DNA of 5,220 bases from Clostridia bacterium. Its GTDB lineage: Bacteria > Bacillota_A > Clostridia > Christensenellales > CAG-138. The notes beneath the pieces are model-generated. The model was not told where the DNA came from. It did no database searches and saw nothing but the letters and a program-made list of their open reading frames with translations. The stretch spans positions 1-5,220 of the forward strand of contig JAFPXU010000125.1 of NCBI GenBank assembly GCA_017394605.1, written 5' to 3'. Position 1 is the first letter of the stretch; every line of letters begins with the position of its first letter. The position numbers and the translations under genes were made by a program. This document shows positions 1-5,131 of the stretch, in pieces.

Positions 1-671
1 CCGCCTATGCGCCGCCGGACGGGATTCCGCAGCTGATTGACGCAACCAACGCGCTCATGCCGGAAGGCAGCAGAGCTGCCGCACATGATCTTGCGCAGTT
101 TATTCTGAACAGAAAACGGGTGCTCGCGCAGTCCATTGTCGGTGCGGCGACCGCCAGTGCTGTCGTAGTCGGCGCCGTCCCGCTTCCCGTTCCGGACGGG
201 GTGATCCTCACACCTACGGAAGTCATGGAGGTCAACAGCCTCGCCAAGGTCTATGGTATCGAAGGAAAAGCCGGCAGCAAGCATTTTTTGAATTCCATCA
301 TCGAAGCCGGGACAGTCGGCATGGTGGCGAAATCGATCATCAATATGCTGAAGGCCATTCCGGGCGTGAACATCGCCGCGAGCGTTCTCAACGCGATTAT
401 CGCCGGTGTGATCGTTGCCGTGATCGGGGAAGGCTCCATCTATGCTTTCGAACAGGTTTACCTCGGCAAGAAATCCGTGGAGGATACAGACTGGGTCAAG
501 AAGATCATCGAATCCAGAATTACGGAAACCGTAATCGGAAAAGCGAAGCCAATTCTCGAGAAGGTAAGCGGCTCTTCCGATAAAAAAGAGTTGCTGCAGG
601 CGGTAGTGGAACTTGTCCAGGCGATAATCGGAAAACCGCTGAACCCGGGCAGTGGTTCCGGAAGGGAATAA
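1..671 (+). CDS. GTPase-associated protein with DUF697 C-terminal region, 5' end outside window
   Basis: The reading frame is open from base 3 (no start in the window) to TAA at 669-671, giving 222 visible residues. The first ~40 residues look like the tail of a small GTP-binding domain and its linker: a GIPQLIDATNALMPEG stretch resembles the 'G-(I/L)-x-x-L-(I/V)-x-A-x-x-x-x-L-P-E' end of Era/Der-like GTPases fused to DUF697. The hydrophobic part that follows has the DUF697 pattern: an Ala/Val-rich segment, then VPLPVPDGVILTPTEV, then LAKVYGI, and a second hydrophobic segment around residues 115-140. Family members are usually a G domain followed by this membrane-associating tail; their cellular role is poorly defined. 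The G1-G4 motifs would lie upstream of base 1 and cannot be checked. The tail ends in a Gly/Ser-rich stretch. The last codons contain the Shine-Dalgarno site of msrA, so the two genes are very likely one operon. ATG 57 falls inside the conserved linker and is not the true start. Confidence 0.78.
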   Translation, partial: AYAPPDGIPQLIDATNALMPEGSRAAAHDLAQFILNRKRVLAQSIVGAATASAVVVGAVPLPVPDGVILTPTEVMEVNSLAKVYGIEGKAGSKHFLNSIIEAGTVGMVAKSIINMLKAIPGVNIAASVLNAIIAGVIVAVIGEGSIYAFEQVYLGKKSVEDTDWVKKIIESRITETVIGKAKPILEKVSGSSDKKELLQAVVELVQAIIGKPLNPGSGSGRE

Positions 672-676
672 TCAGC

Positions 677-1177
677 ATGAAAACAATTTACCTTGCAGGA
701 GGATGTTTCTGGGGAACCCAGAAATTCTTCGACCAGTTCACGGGCGTTGTCGGAACGTCCGTAGGATATGCCAACGGCGGAACGGAAAATCCGTCTTATC
801 AGGATGTATGCCGGGGCAGCGGCCACGCGGAAACCGTCCGGATCGATTTCGACGAGGATAAGCTCTCGCTCACGGATCTTCTGGAATACTACTTCATGGC
901 GATTGACCCTACATCCGTCAACCGTCAGGGGGGAGATTCCGGAATCCAGTACCGTACGGGAATCTATTATTCCGACGAGGGCATGCTTCCGGAAATCAAA
1001 GCGTTCATGGCGCGCAAGCGGAACGAATACGCGGCGCCCCTTGCCGTGGAAGTAGGAAAACTTCTGAACTTCTATGACGCGGAGGAATACCATCAGAAGT
1101 ATCTCAATAAAAATCCCGGAGGCTACTGCCATATCCCGGACCGTCTCTTCTCTCTGGAAAACGGGGCGGATTCCTGA
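677..1177 (+). CDS. msrA: peptide-methionine (S)-S-oxide reductase MsrA
   Basis: The 166-residue protein repairs oxidised proteins by reducing the S-epimer of methionine sulfoxide back to methionine, normally in the cytoplasm with thioredoxin as electron donor. Visible family signatures are the N-terminal GCFWG motif (residues 9-13, catalytic Cys10), VGYANG (29-34), the SGHAE motif with Glu52, NRQGGDSGIQYRTGIYY (82-98, with Asp87), the AEEYHQKY segment (135-142), and a C-terminal GGYCHIP where Cys151 is the likely resolving cysteine. The length fits a stand-alone MsrA; no MsrB domain is fused. ATG 677 is chosen because it places the active-site motif right at the N terminus and because a GGAAGGG site at about 660-666, inside the end of the preceding gene, lies ten bases upstream. 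The gap to that gene is 5 bp, so the genes are probably cotranscribed. The assignment is very secure; the functional link with the GTPase-like neighbour is unknown. Confidence 0.97.
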   Translation: MKTIYLAGGCFWGTQKFFDQFTGVVGTSVGYANGGTENPSYQDVCRGSGHAETVRIDFDEDKLSLTDLLEYYFMAIDPTSVNRQGGDSGIQYRTGIYYSDEGMLPEIKAFMARKRNEYAAPLAVEVGKLLNFYDAEEYHQKYLNKNPGGYCHIPDRLFSLENGADS

Positions 1178-1310
1178 TTTCTCAGTTATGATACGGTCTC
1201 CGGCAATGCCTGTTTGCGGGGGAACAGGAATCACGACAGCTTATTCTTCATAATACGGGGCGGCTTCGGCAGGAGCTGCCTTTTCTTCCGGCATCATTCC
1301 CGCCACGTAC

Positions 1311-1339
1311 CGGATTTTCACCAAATCCGTGGTGTTTTT
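1311..1339 (+). terminator. weak hairpin, possible msrA terminator
   Basis: CGGATTT (1311-1317) pairs with AAATCCG (1323-1329) around a five-base TCACC loop, followed by TGG and then TGTTTTT. The stem is AT-rich at its closing side and the T-run is offset by several bases, so termination would be weak. No better terminator was seen between msrA and the LysM gene. Part of this sequence also forms the direct repeats described separately. Confidence 0.3.
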
Positions 1340-1343
1340 CACC
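1313..1343 (+). promoter_or_regulatory. two 10-base direct repeats, 21 bp apart, upstream of the LysM gene promoter
   Basis: GATTTTCACC (1313-1322) and GTTTTTCACC (1334-1343) match at 9 of 10 bases and start exactly 21 bp apart, two helical turns. The right copy ends 34 bases before the -10 box at 1378. This geometry is like the paired binding sites of LytTR-type regulators that control many peptide bacteriocin genes, although the repeat sequence itself is not one I recognise. T-richness makes a chance match possible. Confidence 0.3.
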
Positions 1344-1353
1344 GGATCGGCAG

Positions 1354-1383
1354 TAGAAACGCGGACGATTCGGATTTTATAAT
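1354..1383 (+). promoter_or_regulatory. sigma-A type promoter for the LysM peptide gene
   Basis: A perfect -10 box TATAAT lies at 1378-1383. A TAGAAA hexamer at 1354-1359 matches the -35 consensus at 4 of 6 positions with an 18-bp spacer. Transcription would begin near 1390, leaving a leader of about 53 bases before the ATG at 1443. The weak -35 fits a promoter that needs an activator. Confidence 0.5.
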
Positions 1384-1428
1384 GATGGTGTCGGGTGAGT
1401 CATCACCTGAAACCAACGAATCACATTC

Positions 1429-1434
1429 AGGAGG
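1429..1434 (+). promoter_or_regulatory. ribosome binding site that fixes the LysM gene start
   Basis: AGGAGG sits 8 bases before ATG 1443. It decides the start: an in-frame GTG at 1395 would add 16 residues, but has no ribosome site and would bury this perfect one inside the coding region. Confidence 0.9.
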
Positions 1435-1442
1435 ATAGCAAC

Positions 1443-1673
1443 ATGTTTGAAGATCTCGTAGAAGCAACCCCCGAAGAACTCGCCGGCGTGTCCGGAGGAT
1501 TTGGCGGCACAAGGTACTATGTTTACACCGTAAAGAAGGGTGATAACCTGACCGTTCTCGCAAGACGCTTCGGAACAACGGTAGACGCGATTTATAACCT
1601 CAACCGCGACAAAATCAAGGACAAAGACCTGATCAAGATCGGCTGGAAGCTGATCATCCCAATCAAAGTCTGA
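1443..1673 (+). CDS. double-glycine leader peptide fused to a single LysM domain
   Basis: The 76-residue product has two parts. Residues 1-19 form an acidic leader (five Asp/Glu, no Lys/Arg) ending in EELAGVSGG, which matches the bacteriocin-type double-glycine leader: Leu13 at -7, Val16 at -4, Gly18-Gly19 at -2/-1. Residues about 27-73 form a complete LysM peptidoglycan-binding domain: YTVKKGDNL at its start, LARRFGTTVDAIYNLN in the middle, and IKIGWKLIIP at its end. Known leaders of this kind are cleaved after GG by the C39 peptidase domain of an ABC exporter, so the inferred mature product is 57 residues, has no cysteines, and carries twelve Lys/Arg against five Asp. It would be exported and bind cell-wall glycan. 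A second GG at 21-22 is an alternative cut site. There is no Sec signal peptide. No transporter, immunity or modification gene is visible nearby. Its exact role, for example cell-wall binding effector, bacteriocin-like peptide or signal, is not known. Promoter and terminator make it a single-gene transcript. Confidence 0.88.
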   Translation: MFEDLVEATPEELAGVSGGFGGTRYYVYTVKKGDNLTVLARRFGTTVDAIYNLNRDKIKDKDLIKIGWKLIIPIKV

Positions 1674-1687
1674 CGCTTTATTTCCCG

Positions 1688-1716
1688 AACACGGCCGGAA
1701 AACGGCCGTGTTTTTT
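1688..1716 (+). terminator. strong intrinsic terminator of the LysM peptide gene
   Basis: AACACGGCCG (1688-1697) pairs perfectly over ten bases with CGGCCGTGTT (1703-1712) around a GAAAA loop, and the T-run extends to 1716. It lies 14 bases after the stop codon, and so separates the LysM gene from the acidic protein gene downstream. Confidence 0.94.
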
Positions 1717-1756
1717 GTGCGCCGGTGCATCTGACCCTATAGCCCCGTAGCGGACA

Positions 1757-1785
1757 TTGCTTTTCCGTATCCTCTGTGCTACGTT
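1757..1785 (+). promoter_or_regulatory. weak candidate promoter for the acidic protein gene
   Basis: TTGCTT (1757-1762) and TACGTT (1780-1785) are 17 bp apart, with a TG one base before the -10-like box (extended -10). Both hexamers are poor matches, so this is tentative. A promoter is expected somewhere in 1717-1800 because a strong terminator lies just upstream. Confidence 0.25.
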
Positions 1786-1799
1786 AATGTCAGTTTCTT

Positions 1800-1807
1800 G
1801 GAGGAGG
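1800..1807 (+). promoter_or_regulatory. ribosome binding site that fixes the acidic protein start
   Basis: GGAGGAGG ends 8 bases before ATG 1816. An in-frame TTG at 1798 overlaps this site and can be excluded as the start. Confidence 0.85.
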
Positions 1808-1815
1808 TGCGTCAT

Positions 1816-2262
1816 ATGCTTGTCCGCGGGATGAGATGGGGATATGAAGGTGATGACTGCGCATGCGGAATGGGAGAGGGAAGCACGTTTGCGGAAATCA
1901 TGGTAACGGATGAAGAAGGGAGAAACTGGTTCGTTCTGGTTTCCAAGATTCTGGAATTTGAACGTTTCTATATCGCTCCGGTGTCTCTGTTCGATCTGGA
2001 AATGCATCTCTTCGACTATGAAGTCAACTACGATTATGAATCGGCCAAAATCAAGGAGGCCCTGACCGAAGAGTATTCCTGCAGGGAGGGCGTTATGCCC
2101 GAAGCGATCCTTTCCTCCCCGTTTTACGGCACCGTAAAACTCGGAAGGCTTGCAGTCAGGGAATGTGAAAAGCTCGGAGACCCCGACGAAGCCGGCGCCC
2201 GTGACTTTATCTCCGCTTATCTCGGTCTCAGTCCCGAAAGCGAAGAGATTCCCGACCCGTAA
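1816..2262 (+). CDS. acidic hypothetical protein
   Basis: The 148-residue protein is not one I recognise. It is soluble in appearance: no signal peptide, no membrane segment and no lipobox. It is very acidic, with about 31 Asp/Glu against 13 Lys/Arg, and aromatic-rich between residues 38 and 75. A CAC pair of cysteines (Cys15, Cys17) sits in a DDCACGMGEG stretch, and two more cysteines occur at about 89 and 117. The C-terminal end (PESEEIPDP) looks disordered. The real start is ATG 1816, set by the strong ribosome site just upstream. It follows the LysM peptide gene but is separated from it by a strong terminator, so it is not simply cotranscribed. Its strong negative charge beside a strongly cationic secreted peptide allows the idea of an immunity or binding partner, but nothing in the sequence proves this. 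Codon use matches its neighbours, supporting a real gene. Confidence 0.75.
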   Translation: MLVRGMRWGYEGDDCACGMGEGSTFAEIMVTDEEGRNWFVLVSKILEFERFYIAPVSLFDLEMHLFDYEVNYDYESAKIKEALTEEYSCREGVMPEAILSSPFYGTVKLGRLAVRECEKLGDPDEAGARDFISAYLGLSPESEEIPDP

Positions 2263-2299
2263 ATCCCGCGACGGTCCGCATTCGTTTATGAAAAGAGAA

Positions 2300-2337
2300 A
2301 AGGGAGCATATCGTACGCTGATATGCTCCCTTGTTTT
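2300..2337. terminator. bidirectional intrinsic terminator between convergent genes
   Basis: AGGGAGCATATC (2301-2312) pairs perfectly with GATATGCTCCCT (2320-2331), and A2300-T2332 extends the stem to 13 bp; the loop has 7 bases. On the plus strand TTGTTTTC follows. On the minus strand the stem is followed by TTTTCTCTTTTC. It can therefore stop both the acidic protein transcript and the lipoprotein transcript. Confidence 0.93.
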
Positions 2338-2399
2338 CTGTTGCAGCGCGGACACGGGATCCGTCCGTATGTTTTACCGATTCATTCCTGCCGTATCCG

Positions 2400-3497
2400 T
2401 TACTGCCCTCTAATATTCTCATACTCCCAAACAAAGCTGAAATCCGTGGCGCTTGCCGATCTGGATGATTTAACGCCGGTGACCTTATAGGACTTGCCCG
2501 GCGCGATATCCCGCACAACGGTTTCCACGGTCTCAAGCACTCTGTCCGCGCCCTTTACCTTATAGGAAAATGAGAACTGCACCTTCAGGTCGAACGTATA
2601 CGGCGTATTGTTCGTCAGAGAAAGCGTCACGCTGTTGGAATCCGCACGTGCGCTGATCAGTCCGGAATTGACCTGATTCTGAATGTCAGCGTCGATTGCG
2701 GCAAGACCTTTTACCGAGGTCTTGAGCGCGTCATATCCGTCGATATAACAGGCGATGAACGGCGCACTGTCTGAACATAGACCGTAGTCCCTGTAGAGAA
2801 CGTTAAGAATCGCGTACCTTTCCACCTCCGACTGCAGCCATGCGAGCTGCCCGGCGGTATCTTTCAGTCCGGTAGCGGCAAGTTCCCGCCGGAGCACGTC
2901 AGAATACCGGATAGCGATTTCCTTCAGATCGCTGTCGTAAAACTCTTTGGTGCGGTACTTTTCAATATATCCCTGTTCCATCAGGACAAGTTTATGCTTT
3001 TCGTTATCCGCCGAAGCGCGGACACGCGAGATTGACGCGGAAGATGCGTCTTCCAGGAAGGAGCTGTCCGCAAAGTTGGACCCCGCCTTCATTCCTTTGC
3101 TTCTGCGAAGGAGTTCCTGACTGTTTTTATAGGACGGAATCTTGGAAAAACAGTTGGCCGCAAGAGACCAGTTCTTATCATCCATGGAATGCTTTCCGAT
3201 CTCATACAGATTCTGCGATGCGGTCTCAGCATATTCCGGATAATTCAGAAGCTGCGTATACCAGATGTACGCTTCCTTGTACTTTGAAGCGGACATCGTT
3301 TCGGATCCGAGTCTTTCAAGACATGCGGGAACTCTTTCGGCGGAATCCTTGTATTCCCCGAGTTTCTGATAAATCGTCAGCGCGCGCTCATATGCCCCGC
3401 CGTTAAACAGCTGGCCCGCCTTTTTATAATCCGTGCTGTTGCATCCGACAAGCAGGATCATCAGCACAAGAAAGAATACGGCCGCCCCGCGTTTCAT
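2400..3497 (-). CDS. TPR-like repeat lipoprotein with C-terminal beta-rich domain
   Basis: The 365-residue protein begins with a lipoprotein signal: Met-Lys-Arg, a hydrophobic core, and lipobox LVGC with the lipidated Cys19. It should be anchored on the outer face of the cytoplasmic membrane. Residues 23-130 hold about three TPR-like helical repeats (starts near 23, 63 and 98); two end in the Tyr-Lys-(Asp/Asn)-Ser pattern frequent in clostridial TPR-like proteins, and the middle one ends in a Tyr-x-x-Tyr variant. Residues 150-280 look helical, with a coiled region around 170-235. Residues 285-340 (SVTLSLTNNTPYTFDL and the following strands) resemble an FxLYD-type beta-sandwich domain. Such proteins probably act in extracellular protein-protein contacts; no enzymatic motif is seen and the function is unknown. 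ATG 3497 is preferred over an in-frame GTG at 3521 because GGAGGGG lies just before it and because it gives a normal signal peptide. The gene converges on the acidic protein gene and diverges from the symporter gene. Confidence 0.88.
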   Translation of the reverse strand: MKRGAAVFFLVLMILLVGCNSTDYKKAGQLFNGGAYERALTIYQKLGEYKDSAERVPACLERLGSETMSASKYKEAYIWYTQLLNYPEYAETASQNLYEIGKHSMDDKNWSLAANCFSKIPSYKNSQELLRRSKGMKAGSNFADSSFLEDASSASISRVRASADNEKHKLVLMEQGYIEKYRTKEFYDSDLKEIAIRYSDVLRRELAATGLKDTAGQLAWLQSEVERYAILNVLYRDYGLCSDSAPFIACYIDGYDALKTSVKGLAAIDADIQNQVNSGLISARADSNSVTLSLTNNTPYTFDLKVQFSFSYKVKGADRVLETVETVVRDIAPGKSYKVTGVKSSRSASATDFSFVWEYENIRGQ

Positions 3498-3503
3498 GAA
3501 ATT

Positions 3504-3510
3504 CCCCTCC
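3504..3510 (-). promoter_or_regulatory. ribosome binding site of the lipoprotein gene
   Basis: GGAGGGG on the minus strand ends 6 bases before ATG 3497. It lies inside the extension that the alternative GTG start at 3521 would add, which argues against that longer form. Confidence 0.85.
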
Positions 3511-3532
3511 GCCTGTTGCACTTCCTGTTAAC

Positions 3533-3541
3533 AGTATATCA
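3533..3541 (-). promoter_or_regulatory. extended -10 promoter of the lipoprotein gene
   Basis: The minus strand reads TGATATACT: a TG followed by one base and TATACT, a 5 of 6 match to the -10 box. No good -35 box stands upstream, as is usual for extended -10 promoters. Transcription would start near 3526, giving a leader of about 29 bases that contains the ribosome site. Confidence 0.5.
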
Positions 3542-3660
3542 AAGGACGCCTCGCGAAAAAAGGGCAATGCGCAATACGATCTCTTTCATTGAGGCGCTTT
3601 TCAAACCGTTCCGTCTCCTCTTTCCCGACCGATTGCGCACCGCAAAACGCTGTGATAGTA

Positions 3661-3666
3661 TATAAT
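3661..3666 (+). promoter_or_regulatory. -10 box candidate for the symporter gene
   Basis: A perfect TATAAT lies at 3661-3666. No convincing -35 hexamer is found at 16-18 bp; TTGCGC at 3633-3638 is 22 bp away, too far for this box. The leader to ATG 3719 would be about 46 bases. The rest of 3541-3660 shows no gene and no clear terminator. Confidence 0.4.
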
Positions 3667-3673
3667 TCAAATA

Positions 3674-3687
3674 CCAAGACCGCTTGG
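3674..3687. promoter_or_regulatory. small palindrome at the expected symporter transcription start
   Basis: CCAAG (3674-3678) and CTTGG (3683-3687) form a perfect inverted repeat around ACCG. It begins about 7 bases after the -10 box, where a repressor operator or a short 5' leader hairpin could sit. The arms are only five bases, so chance is possible. Confidence 0.25.
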
Positions 3688-3718
3688 CAATTCTTACGGT
3701 GGGGGGAGTGTTGGAAAA

Positions 3719-5059
3719 ATGGAAAAACGCGAACATCTCGGCAGCCGGCTGGGATTCATTCTGCTGAGTGCGGGATGCGCGATCGGTGTCGGAAACGTAT
3801 GGAAATTCCCGTGGATGACCGGTCAGAACGGCGGGGGCATTTTTGTGCTGATCTATCTGATCTGTCTGCTTGTGCTCGGTCTCCCGGTCATGGTCGCGGA
3901 GTTTTCCATGGGACGCGCGGCACAGCTGAGTCCCGTGAAAATGTATCAGCCGCTGGAGCCCGCAGGCAGCAAATGGCATATCCACGGCTGGTTTATGCTG
4001 CTTGGCAACATCTGCCTGATGGCATTCTACACGGTCGTCGCAGGACAGCTTCTGAACTATTTCTTCAAATACGTCGTCGGAGCGACACAGGGCATTTCCT
4101 ACGCTTCCATGAACGCGAGTCCCGTGCAGAACGTGGTGTTTTCCTTTATCATCATCGCGGCGTGTTTCGGGATCCTCTCCTTTAATTTTCAGGGCGGACT
4201 GGAACGCGTAACGAAGATCATGATGGTCCTGCTGCTTGTTCTCATGCTCGTTCTCGCCGTCCGCAGCATGACGCTCCCGGGCGCTGCAGCCGGTCTCACC
4301 TTCTATCTTGCGCCGGACTTTTCAAAACTGAATGGAAAAACCGTGGTTGCCGCCATGAATCAGGCGTTCTTCACTCTAAGCCTCGGCATTGGCGCGATGG
4401 CGATCTTCGGCAGTTATATCGGCAGAGACCGCGCGCTGATGGGAGAGTCCGTCCGGGTCATTCTTCTTGACACGTTCGTCGCAATTACCGCGGGTCTTAT
4501 CATTTTCCCCGCCTGTTCCACTTACGGACTGGACGTCGGAGCAGGCCCGTCCCTCCTCTTTGATACGATGGCAGCCGTCTTCGCCAATATGGCCGGCGGA
4601 AGATTCTGGGGCATGCTCTTCTTCCTGTTCATGGTCTTCGCAGGCGCGTCCACCGTTCTCGCCGTTTTTGAGATGATTCTCGCATGCGTACGGGATCTGA
4701 CGGGGTGGAGCAGGCCGAAAGGCTGCCTCATCTGCGGGATCGGCATCTTCCTGCTTTCCCTGACGACCGCCCTCAGCGGGACGGTGATCCACTTCCAGCC
4801 GTTCTATGAAGGAAGCGGCTTCCTGGATTTCTGGGACTTCATCGTATCCACCAACCTGCTGCCTCTCGGCTCTCTCATCATGATCCTGTTCGTCTGCGGC
4901 AAGCGCTACGGCTGGGGCTGGGAGGCCTTTAAAAAGGAAGCGAACGCCGGAAAAGGCATGAAGGTCAAAGACTGGATGCGGTTCGTTTTCCGGTTTGTCG
5001 TTCCCGTTGCCATCCTTTTCATCTATATCTACGGGCTCGTCACATTCGATTGGAAATAA
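3719..5059 (+). CDS. NSS-family sodium:solute (neurotransmitter-type) symporter
   Basis: The 446-residue inner-membrane transporter belongs to the neurotransmitter:sodium symporter family (LeuT/MhsT relatives), which couple Na+ entry to uptake of amino acids or related small molecules. TM1 carries the unwound substrate/Na+ region AGCAIGVGNVWKFPW (residues 18-32), followed by NGGG (37-40) and TM2 ending in VAEFSMGR. TM6 has NQAFFTLSLGIGAMAIFGSY (214-233), the family's second unwound helix. TM7 has the DTFVAITAGLIIFP motif, and TM8 has FAGASTVLAVFE with the Ser/Thr pair expected at the Na+ site. About eleven membrane helices can be drawn, the usual number for many bacterial members (LeuT has twelve). 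Residue 20 is Cys where LeuT has Asn. The substrate cannot be deduced. The start ATG 3719 follows a GGGGGGAG site about ten bases upstream. The gene stands alone on its strand, divergent from the lipoprotein gene. Confidence 0.95.
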   Translation: MEKREHLGSRLGFILLSAGCAIGVGNVWKFPWMTGQNGGGIFVLIYLICLLVLGLPVMVAEFSMGRAAQLSPVKMYQPLEPAGSKWHIHGWFMLLGNICLMAFYTVVAGQLLNYFFKYVVGATQGISYASMNASPVQNVVFSFIIIAACFGILSFNFQGGLERVTKIMMVLLLVLMLVLAVRSMTLPGAAAGLTFYLAPDFSKLNGKTVVAAMNQAFFTLSLGIGAMAIFGSYIGRDRALMGESVRVILLDTFVAITAGLIIFPACSTYGLDVGAGPSLLFDTMAAVFANMAGGRFWGMLFFLFMVFAGASTVLAVFEMILACVRDLTGWSRPKGCLICGIGIFLLSLTTALSGTVIHFQPFYEGSGFLDFWDFIVSTNLLPLGSLIMILFVCGKRYGWGWEAFKKEANAGKGMKVKDWMRFVFRFVVPVAILFIYIYGLVTFDWK

Positions 5060-5080
5060 GCCTGCCCGTCAGCGGTTTCA

Positions 5081-5131
5081 AAGAGGCTGTCTCAAAAGCT
5101 AACGAAAAGAGCATTTGAGGCAGCTCTTTTC
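5081..5131 (+). terminator. complex hairpin after the symporter gene; terminator or repeat element
   Basis: Two mutually exclusive foldings are possible. A long imperfect stem pairs GCTGTCTCAAAAGC (5086-5099) with GCATTTGAGGCAGC (5111-5124), 12 of 14 positions, extendable outward through AAGA/TCTT with one bulge. A shorter perfect stem pairs GAAAAGAGC (5104-5112) with GCTCTTTTC (5123-5131). The longer form is followed by a short T-run, so it can end the symporter transcript, whose stop codon is 21 bp upstream. The GAGGCTGTCTCAAAAG sequence also resembles termini of some insertion sequences, so a mobile element edge or dispersed repeat is an alternative. Confidence 0.6.

Larger units (their letters stand above)
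1241..1399 (-). pseudogene. coding-like minus-strand remnant without a start codon
   Basis: Read on the minus strand, bases 1399 to 1241 form an open stretch of about 52 codons ending in TAA. No plus-strand gene overlaps it, so it is not a coding shadow. Its composition is protein-like: a KIRIVRVSTADPVK segment, a similar KIRYV segment 19 residues later, then a charged Ala/Pro/Glu tail (PEEKAAPAEAAPYYEE) of a kind common at protein C termini. The frame is closed upstream by TGA at 1400-1402, and there is no ATG or ribosome site early in it. The best explanation, if it is not chance, is the C-terminal end of a gene whose upstream part was replaced when the LysM gene segment arrived. I do not recognise the family. 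The same bases also hold the promoter region of the LysM gene, which weakens the case. Confidence 0.25.

Noticed and set aside
1209..1228. CCTGTT/AACAGG hairpin in the gap after msrA
   Set aside because: Six-base stem with an eight-base G-rich loop and no T-run on either strand, so it is not a convincing terminator.
458..1234. Minus-strand open frame of 258 codons
   Set aside because: It is antisense to the GTPase end and the secure msrA gene. No ribosome site or recognisable domain; a shadow of GC-rich coding sequence.
1395..1442. Longer start (GTG) for the LysM peptide
   Set aside because: It would put AGGAGG inside the gene, has no ribosome site of its own, and would hide the normal length of a double-glycine leader.
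1780..1788. TACGTTAAT, identical to the repeat reported for plantaricin regulation in Lactobacillus plantarum
   Set aside because: Only one copy is present, with no partner at the expected 21-bp spacing on either side. A single 9-base match can arise by chance in a window of this size.
2346..2370. CGGAC/GTCCG inverted repeat near the lipoprotein gene end
   Set aside because: Five-base arms with no T-run; the strong bidirectional terminator nearby already explains transcription ends.
3032..3406. Plus-strand open frame of 124 codons
   Set aside because: Fully antisense to the TPR-like repeat region of the lipoprotein, with no ribosome site or family signature.
4376..4792. Minus-strand open frame of 138 codons inside the symporter gene
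   Set aside because: Fully antisense to conserved NSS membrane helices; the His/Glu/Asp-rich composition is typical of an antisense shadow.
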